Shown here: positions 12,257 through 22,180 of the stretch, in pieces
Layout of the letters: every line of letters begins with the position of its first letter
Numbering within the stretch: position 1 is the first letter of the stretch
Assembly (NCBI RefSeq): GCF_017743735.1
Contig: NZ_JAGHRO010000004.1
Location: forward strand, 62,001-126,000
Length of the DNA stretch: 64,000 nucleotides
Source of the DNA: Shimia sp. R9_2
Lineage (GTDB): Bacteria > Pseudomonadota > Alphaproteobacteria > Rhodobacterales > Rhodobacteraceae
Direction: 5' to 3'
Translations under genes and position numbers: made by a program
Notes under the pieces: generated by a model
Database searches by the model: none
What the model was told of the DNA's origin: nothing
Seen by the model: only the letters and a program-made list of their open reading frames with translations

Positions 12257-13402
12257 ATGGCGCTTCACAGCGACACACCCCTTAATTCATTGGGTTTTGC
12301 GAAGCCCCCTTCTGAAACCCGCGTGGTCGTTGCCATGTCCGGCGGGGTGGATAGCTCCGTTGTCGCAGCCCAATTGGCAGACGAAGGCTACGATGTGGTG
12401 GGTGTCACCCTGCAACTTTATGACCATGGCGCGGCTTTGGCGAAGAATGGTGCGTGCTGTGCGGGAATCGATATTCACGATGCGCGCCGCGTCGCCGAGG
12501 AAAAAGGCTTCCCGCATTATGTCCTGGATTACGAGAATATCTTCCAAGACGCGGTGATTGACGAATTTGCCGACAGCTACCTCGCAGGCGCCACTCCGGT
12601 GCCCTGTATCCGCTGCAATGAGCGGGTGAAATTCAAGGATCTTCTGGAGACTGCCAAGGATCTGGATGCGGATTGCATGGCCACGGGCCACTACATCCAG
12701 CGCAAAATGGGCAGCAAAGGTGCAGAGCTGCATTCCGCCGAAGACGCCCGCCGCGATCAGAGCTATTTCCTGTTCTCCACCACGCCGGAGCAGCTCGACT
12801 ACCTGCGCTTCCCGCTGGGCCATCTGCCAAACAAAGACGCAACGCGCGCGCTGGCGGCAGAGTACGGCCTCTCGGTGGCCGACAAGCCCGACAGTCAGGA
12901 CATTTGCTTTGTGCCCAATGGCGACTATGCCAGCGTGATTGAAAAACTGCGCCCCGGCGCGGCGGACGCAGGCGAAATCGTGGATCACGAAGGCAATGTG
13001 CGCGGCACCCACAATGGCGTCATTCACTACACCATCGGGCAGCGTCGCGGTCTTGGCATCGGCGGGCTCACTGAGCCGCTTTATGTGGTGAAACTGGACG
13101 TTGAGAAGAAGCAGGTAGTGGTCGGCCCCAAAGAGATGCTGGCCACCCGCATCATTCCTGTGCGCGAGATCAACTGGCTTGGTGACGAACCTTTTGACTC
13201 CAAACCGGAATGGCATGTGGCCGTTAAAGTCCGCTCCACACGCCCGCCGCGCGATGCCATCATCCGGCCCACCGGGCCCACCACAGCAGAGGTGGAATTG
13301 CTGACACCGGAAGAAGGCGTTTCCCCCGGTCAGGCCTGCGTCTTTTATGACAATGAAAGCTCGCGCATCTTTGGCGGCGGCTGGATCTGGCGCGGCTACT
13401 AA
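12257..13402 (+). CDS. mnmA: tRNA-specific 2-thiouridylase MnmA
   Basis: A 381-residue enzyme that thiolates uridine 34 of Lys, Glu and Gln tRNAs. The PP-loop [10 protein letters not shown] lies near residue 29, the catalytic cysteines are in PCIRCNE and the QDICF segment, and the C-terminal barrel is present. The start follows CGGAGAGA. It is divergent from sciP. Length is normal. Confidence 0.95.
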   Translation: MALHSDTPLNSLGFAKPPSETRVVVAMSGGVDSSVVAAQLADEGYDVVGVTLQLYDHGAALAKNGACCAGIDIHDARRVAEEKGFPHYVLDYENIFQDAVIDEFADSYLAGATPVPCIRCNERVKFKDLLETAKDLDADCMATGHYIQRKMGSKGAELHSAEDARRDQSYFLFSTTPEQLDYLRFPLGHLPNKDATRALAAEYGLSVADKPDSQDICFVPNGDYASVIEKLRPGAADAGEIVDHEGNVRGTHNGVIHYTIGQRRGLGIGGLTEPLYVVKLDVEKKQVVVGPKEMLATRIIPVREINWLGDEPFDSKPEWHVAVKVRSTRPPRDAIIRPTGPTTAEVELLTPEEGVSPGQACVFYDNESSRIFGGGWIWRGY

Positions 13403-13447
13403 GCCGCCAAGCTTTCTGCGGAACCTCTGTTAGGTCACCTGCCCGCT

Positions 13448-14026
13448 CTAAATTGCGTCGGTCGCTGTGTTCAAAACAACATAGAGGCCGACGGCAATCA
13501 TCACATAAGGCGCAAAGCGTTCGAGCTTTTGCACACTGGCGATCCGGTCTGGAGCGATACCTGCGCTGGCGGCACCGATGGCCGCAACCACAAGCGCTGA
13601 AATCAGCGCGCCTCCCAAAACCGGAGCTGAATAGACAGCACGGGAGTCCGCAAGCAGCGGCGTGAACACCGCAAAAGTGTCAAACGACAGGCTCAGAAAC
13701 AGCACTGTCAACGCCACAGTGTTTGCCCTCACCTCTGGCGCTTGCCCCTCGGCGTCGGACGCGCTGCGATGCTGCCAGATTCCCCAGAGGCCAAGCCCGA
13801 TTGGCACCAGCCCCAGATAGCCCACGGGCAGCGGCAGTTCTGTGTCCATATGTTCAGCAACCAGAAACGCAATTGCGAGCACAAGCACTTGCGCCAGCAT
13901 ATAGCCCGCAATTACTTGAAACCGCGCCATCGTCAGGATCAGTCCAAGCATCACCACCAGATTGTCGAGATTGGTCGCCAGATGGGTCAGGCAAGAAGAA
14001 ACCGCCAGCGCGACGGTCTCCATCAT
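13448..14026 (-). CDS. CadD-like cadmium resistance/LysE-type transporter
   Basis: A 192-residue membrane protein with five or six hydrophobic segments. The N-terminal SSCLTHLATNLDNLVVMLGL and the later SLSFDTFAVFTPL repeat the acidic-residue-in-helix pattern of CadD-type transporters of the LysE superfamily. Substrate is unknown; a divalent metal is plausible. The first ATG (14026) overlaps the lpxB stop in an ATGA arrangement, so it is the last gene of the lipid A transcription unit. Confidence 0.75.
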   Translation of the reverse strand: MMETVALAVSSCLTHLATNLDNLVVMLGLILTMARFQVIAGYMLAQVLVLAIAFLVAEHMDTELPLPVGYLGLVPIGLGLWGIWQHRSASDAEGQAPEVRANTVALTVLFLSLSFDTFAVFTPLLADSRAVYSAPVLGGALISALVVAAIGAASAGIAPDRIASVQKLERFAPYVMIAVGLYVVLNTATDAI

Positions 14027-15180
14027 GCGCCCAGGCCGTCCAACACAGCGCGCGCGGCGCGCAGCCCCGGCGCTTCATGCCCTTTTCCGAGACGCTCCAT
14101 GGTCAACGCCATGGCCGCCTGTTGTGCCTCAGGGTTATCCAATATGCGCAAAAGGGCCGGCGCAATGTCTTCCGGCTGAAACGCCGGGCCAAGGAACTCT
14201 TCCACCGTGCGTGTTTCTGACACCAGATTAACCAACGTCACCGTATCAATCAGCGCCATGCGGCTCATGATTTGCCAGCTTAGCCAGCTCATGTCGTAGG
14301 CCACAACCATCGGCGTCGCGCTTGCCGCCAGCTCCAGCGATACAGTGCCTGAGGCCGCCAATGCCACATCCGCGGCGGCAAAAGCCGCGCGTTTCTGCGC
14401 AAGCCCTTCCTCTGGCCCCATCAGGTTGGGATCCAGCACGATCGGCGCATGCGGCCACCCGGCCACCGCCTCTTTCACCGCATCCGCCACTGGCGCAGCC
14501 GCAGGCACAACCACCCGCAAATCTGGCTTTTTCTGCTTTAGCCGTGCAACCACTTCGCCAAACGCAGGCGTCAGCCGTCCAACTTCGCCCCGACGCGATC
14601 CCGGCAACGCCACCAACAGGGGCGCATCATCAATGCGATGCTGCGCCCGAAAGGCGGCAACCTCTTCAGCGCTCGCAACAGGCTCTGTGACCACCGGATG
14701 CCCAACAAAATCACACCGCAGCCCCACAGCTTCCATATAGGGCGGCTCAAACGGCAAAAGCGCGAGCACATGATCAACGGACCGCGCCATTTTCTGCGCG
14801 CGCTTTGGGCGCCAGGCCCAGACCGACGGCGCCACATAATGCACACAACGGATGGTGCTGACGGCTTTGACTTCGCGTGCCACACGCAGGCAGAAATCCG
14901 GGCTGTCAATCGTGATCAGAACATCCGGCTGCCAGTCGAGCACCGCTTTCGCCGTTTGGTGCATCCTTTTTACGAGGTGGCGGTATTTGGGCAGCACCTC
15001 TGCAATGCCCATCACGCTCAACTCATCCATGGGAAACAGGCTCTCAAGCCCCTGCGCGCCCATCAAAGGCCCGCCAACACCCGCAAATTCGACATTGGGC
15101 ATCAACTGCCGCATGCCCTCCATCAAGGCCCCGCCCAACCGGTCGCCCGACAGTTCTCCAGCGACCAGAAACACCTTCAT
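14023..15180 (-). CDS. lpxB: Lipid-A-disaccharide synthase LpxB
   Basis: A 385-residue inner-membrane-associated GT-B glycosyltransferase joining UDP-diacylglucosamine and lipid X. The N-terminal AGELSGDRLGG and the C-terminal AASGTVSLELAASATPMV are characteristic. It shares one base with the end of lpxI upstream and overlaps the CadD-like gene downstream, consistent with a single operon. Confidence 0.95.
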   Translation of the reverse strand: MKVFLVAGELSGDRLGGALMEGMRQLMPNVEFAGVGGPLMGAQGLESLFPMDELSVMGIAEVLPKYRHLVKRMHQTAKAVLDWQPDVLITIDSPDFCLRVAREVKAVSTIRCVHYVAPSVWAWRPKRAQKMARSVDHVLALLPFEPPYMEAVGLRCDFVGHPVVTEPVASAEEVAAFRAQHRIDDAPLLVALPGSRRGEVGRLTPAFGEVVARLKQKKPDLRVVVPAAAPVADAVKEAVAGWPHAPIVLDPNLMGPEEGLAQKRAAFAAADVALAASGTVSLELAASATPMVVAYDMSWLSWQIMSRMALIDTVTLVNLVSETRTVEEFLGPAFQPEDIAPALLRILDNPEAQQAAMALTMERLGKGHEAPGLRAARAVLDGLGA

Positions 15181-15980
15181 CAGAGCGTCCGCCCCATTAG
15201 AAACAACCCGCTGTCTTTTAGCGCTGCGAGGGTTTCGGCGCGATCAATGATCATCACCTTGCCTGCCTCCACAACGATACCTTCCACACCGGCTGCCGCC
15301 GCCGCGGCAATTGTGCCCGGCCCAATGGCGGGCATGTCCACACGCAGATCCTGCCCGCGTTTTGGTGCCTTCACAAACACGCCTTTGCCTCGGCGCAAAT
15401 GCTGCGGAGTTTCGCTGACAAAGCGCAACAAAGCGTCTGTACCCTGCAACGTCTCAATCCCCAGACACAGACCGGCCGCCACAACAGCACCCTGCCCCAC
15501 ATCCAGCGGTGAAAGCGCCGACAGAATATCATAGGCGCGATCCGCATCGGCCAGCGACTGCGTTGAGGGCGCTACCCCGGCAACCAGCCCGTCTTCGATG
15601 CACAGTTCCGGCAGCAATGTATGCGCCCCAACAACTTCAAATCCCTGCTCTTCAAAAACCGCAATGATCAGCCGCAAAATCGCATCGTCCCCGCCCTGCA
15701 ACGCAGGCAGCAAACGCGGCGCAATAGCCATCATACCGGCATCGAACCGTGTCGGATCAAGCGCAGGCCGGCCAAGGCCGCCTGCCATCACCAGCTGGGT
15801 CACACCGGCGTCATGCAGCGCAGCAAACAGCCCGCCCATTTCCTCAAACCGGTGGGTGTGTACCTGCCCGGTCATGGCGTGCTCGACACCCTCAAAGACC
15901 ACACAATAGGCCTCAGGGTTGGCAGCCGCCAATGCAAGCGGCAGATTGCCCCCGCCACATAGGATCGCCAGTTTGCTCAT
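15180..15980 (-). CDS. lpxI: UDP-2,3-diacylglucosamine diphosphatase LpxI
   Basis: A 266-residue DUF1009 protein. LpxI replaces LpxH in many alphaproteobacteria and hydrolyses UDP-diacylglucosamine to lipid X. The N-terminal LAILCGGGNLPLALA and the central ADADRAYDILSALSPLDVGQG are typical, and the C-terminal half carries AIGPGT. Its place between lpxA and lpxB supports the assignment. Confidence 0.93.
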   Translation of the reverse strand: MSKLAILCGGGNLPLALAAANPEAYCVVFEGVEHAMTGQVHTHRFEEMGGLFAALHDAGVTQLVMAGGLGRPALDPTRFDAGMMAIAPRLLPALQGGDDAILRLIIAVFEEQGFEVVGAHTLLPELCIEDGLVAGVAPSTQSLADADRAYDILSALSPLDVGQGAVVAAGLCLGIETLQGTDALLRFVSETPQHLRRGKGVFVKAPKRGQDLRVDMPAIGPGTIAAAAAAGVEGIVVEAGKVMIIDRAETLAALKDSGLFLMGRTL

Positions 15981-16004
15981 TTCAGCCTCGCCGGAAGTTA
16001 GGGC

Positions 16005-16811
16005 TTACCGTGGTGTCAGGAAGGAGCGATCGGTCTCGCCCAGCGCAAAGGCCACAATTTCCTGCACATAGTTGCTGTCAGATTCGTCCCCCAGACGTCT
16101 CGCACGCTCAAGAAAAGCACCCTCACCCTGCGCAAGCATCTGAAAGGCCGCACGCAGCGCCGTGATGTCCGCGCGCGCTACACCACGACGCTTCAGCCCG
16201 ACAAGGTTCAACCCGTCGAGCTCGCCACGCGGGCCTTGTACAAGACCGTATGGGATCACATCATTGGTCACCATTGTGACCGCGCCAATGATCGCGCCAC
16301 GTCCAATGCGCACCCATTGATGGATGCCACACAGACCGCCGATGATCACGTCATCTTCGATGATACAGTGGCCTGCCACAGCGGCAGAATTCACCACGAT
16401 CACACGATCGCCGATCTGCGCGTCATGTGCGATGTGACAGCCAGCCATGAACAAGCCGTCATCGCCCACGCGGGTCACGCCGCCACCGCCTTCGGTGCCG
16501 CTGTTCATCGTGACATGCTCACGGATGCGGTTGCGCTCACCGATGATCAGTTTGCTGGCCTCGCCATCAAATTTCAGGTCCTGTGGCACTTCGCCAATCA
16601 CCGAAAAGCTGAAAACCTCAGTTTCCGCGCCGATCTCTGTGTTGCCGGTCACCACCACATGGCTTTTCAGCACCACACCTTTGTGCAGCACGACATTTGG
16701 GCCCACCACGCAGAACGGACCAACAACACAGCCCTCCGCGATGCGCGCACCTTCTTCAATGACCGCAGATGCGTGGATCTGAGCGGTTTCAGAAATTCCC
16801 ATGAGGCTCAC
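16005..16811 (-). CDS. lpxA: UDP-N-acetylglucosamine O-acyltransferase LpxA
   Basis: A 268-residue left-handed parallel beta-helix built of hexapeptide repeats (for example [20 protein letters not shown]), followed by a C-terminal helical domain. It performs the first step of lipid A synthesis. The catalytic His lies in [13 protein letters not shown]. The ATG at 16811 overlaps the fabZ stop; a second ATG at 16802 is also possible. Confidence 0.95.
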   Translation of the reverse strand: MSLMGISETAQIHASAVIEEGARIAEGCVVGPFCVVGPNVVLHKGVVLKSHVVVTGNTEIGAETEVFSFSVIGEVPQDLKFDGEASKLIIGERNRIREHVTMNSGTEGGGGVTRVGDDGLFMAGCHIAHDAQIGDRVIVVNSAAVAGHCIIEDDVIIGGLCGIHQWVRIGRGAIIGAVTMVTNDVIPYGLVQGPRGELDGLNLVGLKRRGVARADITALRAAFQMLAQGEGAFLERARRLGDESDSNYVQEIVAFALGETDRSFLTPR

Positions 16812-17272
16812 TCCTTGGGCAAATCCATCATGGCTGTGAATTCAACTTCACAGGCCACTTCTCCGTCAACCGTTGCGGTGCCCGCAAACTTCCAGACTTT
16901 GCCGCCCGGCTTGCCGCGCGTTGTGGCCACGCGCATTTCCAGCACATCTCCTGGCACCACCATGCGACGGAATTTACATTTGTCGATGCCCATGAAGTAG
17001 ACCAGCAGCTCTTTGTCTTCCATGCCCAGGGAAACGCCAACCATCACCGCAGAGGTCTGCGCCATCGCCTCTACGATGGTGACGCCCGGCATGATCGGCT
17101 TGGACGGGAAATGGCCCTGAAAATGGGGCTCGTTCATGGTGACGTTCTTGATACCCGTCGCAGAGGCATAACCGTCAATATCAACCACCTTATCCACCAG
17201 CAGAAACGGGTAGCGATGCGGAATGATCCGCTGGATCAGGCCAATATCGGCACTCTTAAGCTCTTGAGACAT
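16808..17272 (-). CDS. fabZ: 3-hydroxyacyl-[acyl-carrier-protein] dehydratase FabZ
   Basis: A 154-residue hot-dog dehydratase of fatty acid elongation. The active-site His is in [18 protein letters not shown] and the catalytic Glu in [10 protein letters not shown]. The start is ATG at 17272 ([11 protein letters not shown]) with an AGGAG site 8 bases upstream; the frame extends further but without homology. Overlap with lpxA couples the fatty acid and lipid A steps. Confidence 0.95.
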   Translation of the reverse strand: MSQELKSADIGLIQRIIPHRYPFLLVDKVVDIDGYASATGIKNVTMNEPHFQGHFPSKPIMPGVTIVEAMAQTSAVMVGVSLGMEDKELLVYFMGIDKCKFRRMVVPGDVLEMRVATTRGKPGGKVWKFAGTATVDGEVACEVEFTAMMDLPKE

Positions 17273-17388
17273 CTTGCGCTCCTGCTGCGTCTTGTTTGTT
17301 GAAGTAGCCCTAGCAATCCCAGCCGCCGGGGGCAAGCATACGACCGATTTGGCAGCCCCCTAGGCCAAGCCTGAAGGGTGCGGCTTAT

Positions 17389-17973
17389 TCATTCTTCAGG
17401 CGTGTCTGTCGCGGATGGAAGGCCATCTCCCAGAATTTGGTTGAGCCGTTTGATCGCCATCGGCGTGATATCTATCGCCGGATCCGACAACAGCACCTCA
17501 CGCCGCTCCAGGATCACACTGGCGCCCGCCTCTCGCATCAGATCCGTCAAAATCGGGCTGGCTGCGCGGATAAAGGCCTCTTCTTCCCGCTGTCGCTGTA
17601 CCTCGATATTGCGCGACTTTTGTTCCTGTTCATTCCGTATCTGCACAACACGCGCGTCAAAGGCATCGGCAACGGCGCGAAACGCCTTGGGATCCATCCC
17701 TTCGCGCTGATTGGTCAGCTCTCGTTCTTCTGCCGTCAACTCGGCCTGAATGCGCCGGTTTTCTGCCAGAAGCACCGCCTCTTCCGCTGCCAATTCCTGA
17801 GTCACCCGCAGGCCAAACAGCGATTGGGAGAACATCAAATCGCTGTCCACGGTCAAAACGGCTGCGGTCGGCACCTCTTGCGGCGCGCGCGCCTCCTCCT
17901 GCGCGAAAGTGGCGGGCGCTTGAAAAAGCCCCGCCACCACAATTGCAAAACCTGCTGCCAGTCGCCGCATCAC
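17389..17973 (-). CDS. OmpH/Skp family periplasmic chaperone
   Basis: A 194-residue exported protein with a signal peptide ending about residue 24 (APATFAQ). The central region (about 60-140) is Glu-, Arg- and Gln-rich and should form the long coiled-coil arms of Skp. Skp holds unfolded outer-membrane proteins in the periplasm. It begins 3 bases after the bamA stop, the usual bamA-skp-fabZ order. Confidence 0.88.
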   Translation of the reverse strand: MMRRLAAGFAIVVAGLFQAPATFAQEEARAPQEVPTAAVLTVDSDLMFSQSLFGLRVTQELAAEEAVLLAENRRIQAELTAEERELTNQREGMDPKAFRAVADAFDARVVQIRNEQEQKSRNIEVQRQREEEAFIRAASPILTDLMREAGASVILERREVLLSDPAIDITPMAIKRLNQILGDGLPSATDTPEE

Positions 17974-17976
17974 AAA

Positions 17977-20322
17977 TCAGAACTGAGCGCTGATCGTGAA
18001 GTCAAACGTCTGCTCGCGGTCAAAGTCTTCTTTCTGCAGCGCTTTGGTAAAGTTAAAGCGCAGCGGTCCAATTGGCGTGGTCCAAAAGATCGACGCCCCG
18101 ATCACATGGCGCAGCGAGAAGTCTTCGCCCACCACATTGTTGGAGGTTTGATCCAGCCCCCAGAGCGAACCGACGTCATAGAAGAGACCACCGCGCAGCC
18201 CCAGTTCCTCAGGCAAACCAAGCGGGAATTCCGCTTCAAATCGCGCCACGGCGTAGAAGTTGCCGCCCAAAGCGTCGTCAAAACCTGCACCCTGTTCACG
18301 CGGACCAACGCCATAAGGTTCAAAACCACGGATGTTACGTGCTGTTACGATAAAGCGGTCATCGACACGGCTGTCATCATCAGGAGAATACAGTGCCCCC
18401 CCTTCAAATGTGGCCCGCAATGTAACTTCTTCGTTCCAGGCCAGCGTCTCCGCAACGGCACGGCCGGTGGTTTCGATATAGGTGTAGTCTCCGCCGATGC
18501 CGCCAAAATCCTGGCTGAACTCAAGCAGCACACCACGTGTCGGATCAAGACCCGACCGGCGTGTGTCATAGCGATAGGTATATCCCAGCGCGCTCTTCCA
18601 GATGTCACCCCGCGCCGCTTCCTGGTTGATCAGCGTACCGTTCAGAGCGGCATCAACCGGGACGCTCAAATCGGAGTTCACAAGCGAATAGCGCAGCTGC
18701 ATCCGGGAATTTTCGCCCAGCTGGAAACCGATGGCCGGCGTAAAATCACCAACCGTGTTGGTGAAACGCGCATCGCTTGGTTCAAACTCGCGATATGACA
18801 GATTGAACCCTGCGCTCAAATCTCGCCCAAGGAAGGCCGGCTCCTGGAACGAAAGCCCGTAGTCCACGATGTCCGAGGAGGTCGAGAACGACACGCCGAG
18901 GTTCTGACCGCGCCCGAGGAAGTTGGATTCATTAAAGCGGATTGCAAGACCGATACCGTCGTTGGTGGAGTATGTGCCACCCAAAGACAGCGAGCCGGTT
19001 GGCTGCTCTTCGACATCCACATCCACAATCACCTGGCTTGGACTGCTGCCCTCACGTGCATTCACTTCCGCAGAAGAGAAGAACCCCAGCGCACGAATGC
19101 GCTCAGCACTCTCACGGATTTCACGCGGGTTGAACGGATCGCCTTCCACAATACGGAACTGTTGACGGATCACCTTGTCCAGTGTGGTGGTGTTGCCCTC
19201 AATGTCGATACGCTCGACAAAGATCTTCGGGCCACGGGTGATGACAAAATCCACATCCAGCGTCAGATCACGATCGTTGCGCGTGATGCGCGGCTCCACA
19301 CGGAGGAAATCTTGCCCCTGCTTCAGCGCAAAGCGTTCCATGCGTGCAATCGAGCTTTCAACCAGGCTCGGCGTGTAAACCACCCCCGGCTTCAGACGCA
19401 GGGTTTCCAGATACTCTTGCGGATCCAGCCCTTCGATATCGCTTGATGCGGTGATCTGGCCAAATTTGAACTGCTGCCCCTCTTCAACGTTAAACGTGAC
19501 AAAATAGCTGTCGCGTTCACGGGAAAGCTCGGCATTCACACTGAGGGTACGGAAATCCACATAACCGCGGGACAGGTAGAAATCGCGCAGAACCTGCTTA
19601 TCAAATTCGATGCGATCATTCACAAAGGTGTCTTGCTGGAAGAACGCACGCAACAGTCCCGCCTGCTTCGTACCCAAGACGCGGCGCAGACGGCTGTCAC
19701 CGAAGTTCTGGTTACCTACAAAGCCGATGCGCTCGATCTCGACGATCCCGCCTTCAAAGACTTCAAACACCAGATCAGCGCGGTTCTCGCTGCGGCGAAT
19801 GATCCGCGGGGTCACACGGGCCGCCAGACGACCGGATTCCGCATAGGCCTGCGTGATGCGCGCGGCATCGCGTTCCGCAACCGTCGGGTTCAAAACGCGG
19901 CGCGGCTCGGACTCAACCAACCCCTCAAGCGCATCGTCTTTCAGGCGTTGGTTGCCTTCAAAGCTGATGCGGTTGATGGTTGGGTATTCGGTCACCTTGA
20001 TCGTCAGCGTATTGCCACTCGGCACCAGCTCGACGGTCTCAAACAGGCCGCTTTCCAGCACCCGTTGATAGGCCGCGTTCAACTGGCCACCGGTCACCGG
20101 CGTGCCGGTTTGCAATCCCGCATAATTAGTGATCGCAGAAGACTCGATCCGCTGGTTCCCATCCACGCGAATGGCGCCAAAATTGTAGTTCTGGGCATAG
20201 CCAAGCGTCGGCAGTGTCATCGCTGCCGCAAAAGCCAGACCATAAATTCCTGTCACAAAACGCCTGCTCTGCGCCTCGTCACGGTCTTTGGTTGTTACCA
20301 AAGCACATGCTTGTTTGGTCAT
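17977..20322 (-). CDS. bamA: Outer membrane protein assembly factor BamA
   Basis: A 781-residue core of the BAM complex that inserts beta-barrel proteins. A signal peptide ends near residue 44 (TLGYAQ), then five POTRA domains (about 45-440) and a C-terminal 16-strand barrel ending in Phe (TISAQF). The barrel-lid motif appears as TRGVLLEFSQDF. I chose ATG at 20322, with CGGAG 7 bases upstream; a TTG two codons earlier is less likely. Confidence 0.95.
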   Translation of the reverse strand: MTKQACALVTTKDRDEAQSRRFVTGIYGLAFAAAMTLPTLGYAQNYNFGAIRVDGNQRIESSAITNYAGLQTGTPVTGGQLNAAYQRVLESGLFETVELVPSGNTLTIKVTEYPTINRISFEGNQRLKDDALEGLVESEPRRVLNPTVAERDAARITQAYAESGRLAARVTPRIIRRSENRADLVFEVFEGGIVEIERIGFVGNQNFGDSRLRRVLGTKQAGLLRAFFQQDTFVNDRIEFDKQVLRDFYLSRGYVDFRTLSVNAELSRERDSYFVTFNVEEGQQFKFGQITASSDIEGLDPQEYLETLRLKPGVVYTPSLVESSIARMERFALKQGQDFLRVEPRITRNDRDLTLDVDFVITRGPKIFVERIDIEGNTTTLDKVIRQQFRIVEGDPFNPREIRESAERIRALGFFSSAEVNAREGSSPSQVIVDVDVEEQPTGSLSLGGTYSTNDGIGLAIRFNESNFLGRGQNLGVSFSTSSDIVDYGLSFQEPAFLGRDLSAGFNLSYREFEPSDARFTNTVGDFTPAIGFQLGENSRMQLRYSLVNSDLSVPVDAALNGTLINQEAARGDIWKSALGYTYRYDTRRSGLDPTRGVLLEFSQDFGGIGGDYTYIETTGRAVAETLAWNEEVTLRATFEGGALYSPDDDSRVDDRFIVTARNIRGFEPYGVGPREQGAGFDDALGGNFYAVARFEAEFPLGLPEELGLRGGLFYDVGSLWGLDQTSNNVVGEDFSLRHVIGASIFWTTPIGPLRFNFTKALQKEDFDREQTFDFTISAQF

Positions 20323-20535
20323 TCCCAAACTCCGAAGTATCCCTGTATAGCATGTGAGTAACGGGAATACCCGGCGTTGTCAAAACTGCAATGGCACGAA
20401 AACCGCCATTGTTTCCTATAGCCAACATAGCAAATTGTGGCGCACGCAGACCGCGACGCCACATCATCTTGTAACTCATTGAGATCAAAGGGCGCACACC
20501 AAACCGGGTGGTCTGCCCCTGTCACATCCCGGCGA

Positions 20536-20667
20536 TCAGTGGATCAGGCTGCTGATGTAAGCCCCGATCAACAGGCCCACCACAACCGCAGACGGAAAAA
20601 GGAATCTCTCCCAGTTGACATCAATCAACAGGCCGATTGCGCGATATCCACTTGTAATCGTTTGCAT
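20536..20667 (-). CDS. Short hydrophobic protein upstream of bamA
   Basis: Reading leftward, a 43-residue frame begins MQTITSGYRAIGLL and ends SSLIH, with one hydrophobic segment (FLFPSAVVVGLLIGAYI). An ATG three codons earlier (20676) is an alternative start; neither has a strong ribosome-binding site. I recall similar short proteins in Rhodobacterales but know no function. It lies between rseP and bamA on their strand. An AT-rich stretch upstream (20690-20720) could hold its promoter. Confidence 0.5.
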   Translation of the reverse strand: MQTITSGYRAIGLLIDVNWERFLFPSAVVVGLLIGAYISSLIH

Positions 20668-20800
20668 TTCCCACATCCCAACGCAGTATCGTTAAACAAT
20701 AGTAACCTTAGAATAGGGCAAAATTTGGGCGCACAGATGATCTGCGCGCCCATATGGTTAACTCAGCCCCGCCAGAAAGCGGGTATCAAAAACCCTGTGA

Positions 20801-22153
20801 TCAGGGACAGAAAAGATCGTTTGTCAGGCCAAACAGCATCATGCCCAGCACGATCATCAAACCGCCCATCATCAGCACGCGCAGCACACCGTCCGCTGGA
20901 GGACGCCCTGCAACCGCCTCATAGGCGTAAAACACAAGGTGGCCACCATCCAGCATTGGAATCGGAAACAAGTTCAGCAATCCAATTGCGGTGGACAGCA
21001 CCGCAATGAACCAGATGAAGCTCTGGGTGCCCTGGCTCGCCATCGCGGCTGAGGTCTGCGCAATCCCAACCGGACCAGACAGGTTACAGCTGCTGATCGC
21101 ACCGGTGACCATATGATAAAGCCCGCTCAACGAGCCTTCCATGATCCGCACGGTCTGGAGCGCGCCGGCCACAACAGCGTCGCCAAATGGCAGGGCTTCT
21201 GTGGCAGGCTCAAAGGCCAGGCCGCCCCCAATTCCGATCCGCCAATTGGTGACAAAGCCACCATCCGCCTGCGGCTCATCCACACGGCGGGGTGTCAGGG
21301 CAAATTCCTGCGCCTCGCCGTCCCGCTGAACGGTCAGCAGCAATGTGCGCCCTTCCCCGGATTCCACCGCCTCTTTCAGCTCGGAGAACGCAACAATCGG
21401 GGTGCCGTCGATTGCCGTGAACACATCGCCGACCTCAAGCCCCGCATTATACGCCGCAGAGCGTGGTGCCAGCGAAAGGACCAGTGGCGGATAGAGATAT
21501 GGCCCGGAAACCTCAATCTCTTCCCCCGCGCGGCTCACCACATAGGGCAGCGGGTCCTGCTTTGCCATCTCGTCCCAGAAGTCATCAAATGCGCCGGGTT
21601 CATCAAAAGAAGGCAGCGTCTCGCCATTGATCGCGCGCACCACATCACCTTCCTGCAAGGTATAGGGGGCATTGGGCAGATCGCGCATGTCACCAACAAT
21701 AAGCTTGTCGCCCACCTGCCCGTTGGACATCATCACCGCGGCAAAAATGATCAGCGACAGAATGAAGTTGAACACCGGCCCGGCCAGAACAGTGGCAGCC
21801 CGCGCCCAAAGCGGCGCGCCATGCATGGTGGCCCGGCGCTCGGCGTCGCTCATCTCCGCCATGGCCTCGCCATCCTTGCCACTTGCGGCATTGGCGTCAC
21901 CTTTGAATTTCACATATCCGCCCAGCGGGATCGCGGCGAGTTGCCATTGCGTGCCGCGTTTGTCCACGCGCGACCACAGCACAGGGCCAAACCCGATGCT
22001 GAACACATCCGCGCCGATACCGCTCCAGCGGCCAACGATGTAATGGCCGTATTCGTGGATCGCCACGATGATCGACAAAGCCACAACAAACCAAACAACT
22101 GTTAGGGCGCCGCTGCCGAAACTCGGGATTAGCGTCGAAATATCCAAATGCAC
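20801..22153 (-). CDS. rseP: RIP metalloprotease RseP
   Basis: A 450-residue site-2 protease cutting membrane-embedded anti-sigma factors and signal peptides. The zinc motif HEYGH is at residues 33-37 in the first membrane helix, and the third ligand lies in IPMLDGGHLV near the C-terminus. Two PDZ-like domains lie between (about 130-300), including SAAYNAGLEVGDVF. It follows dxr by 27 bases in the conserved envelope cluster. Confidence 0.94.
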   Translation of the reverse strand: MHLDISTLIPSFGSGALTVVWFVVALSIIVAIHEYGHYIVGRWSGIGADVFSIGFGPVLWSRVDKRGTQWQLAAIPLGGYVKFKGDANAASGKDGEAMAEMSDAERRATMHGAPLWARAATVLAGPVFNFILSLIIFAAVMMSNGQVGDKLIVGDMRDLPNAPYTLQEGDVVRAINGETLPSFDEPGAFDDFWDEMAKQDPLPYVVSRAGEEIEVSGPYLYPPLVLSLAPRSAAYNAGLEVGDVFTAIDGTPIVAFSELKEAVESGEGRTLLLTVQRDGEAQEFALTPRRVDEPQADGGFVTNWRIGIGGGLAFEPATEALPFGDAVVAGALQTVRIMEGSLSGLYHMVTGAISSCNLSGPVGIAQTSAAMASQGTQSFIWFIAVLSTAIGLLNLFPIPMLDGGHLVFYAYEAVAGRPPADGVLRVLMMGGLMIVLGMMLFGLTNDLFCP

Positions 22154-22180
22154 GTCCTCTTTTTGGCGCTTCTGGCGGCC

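Noticed and set aside
17437-18798. 453-codon plus-strand frame opposite skp and bamA
   Set aside because: Antisense to two conserved genes, with no domain or ribosome-binding site.
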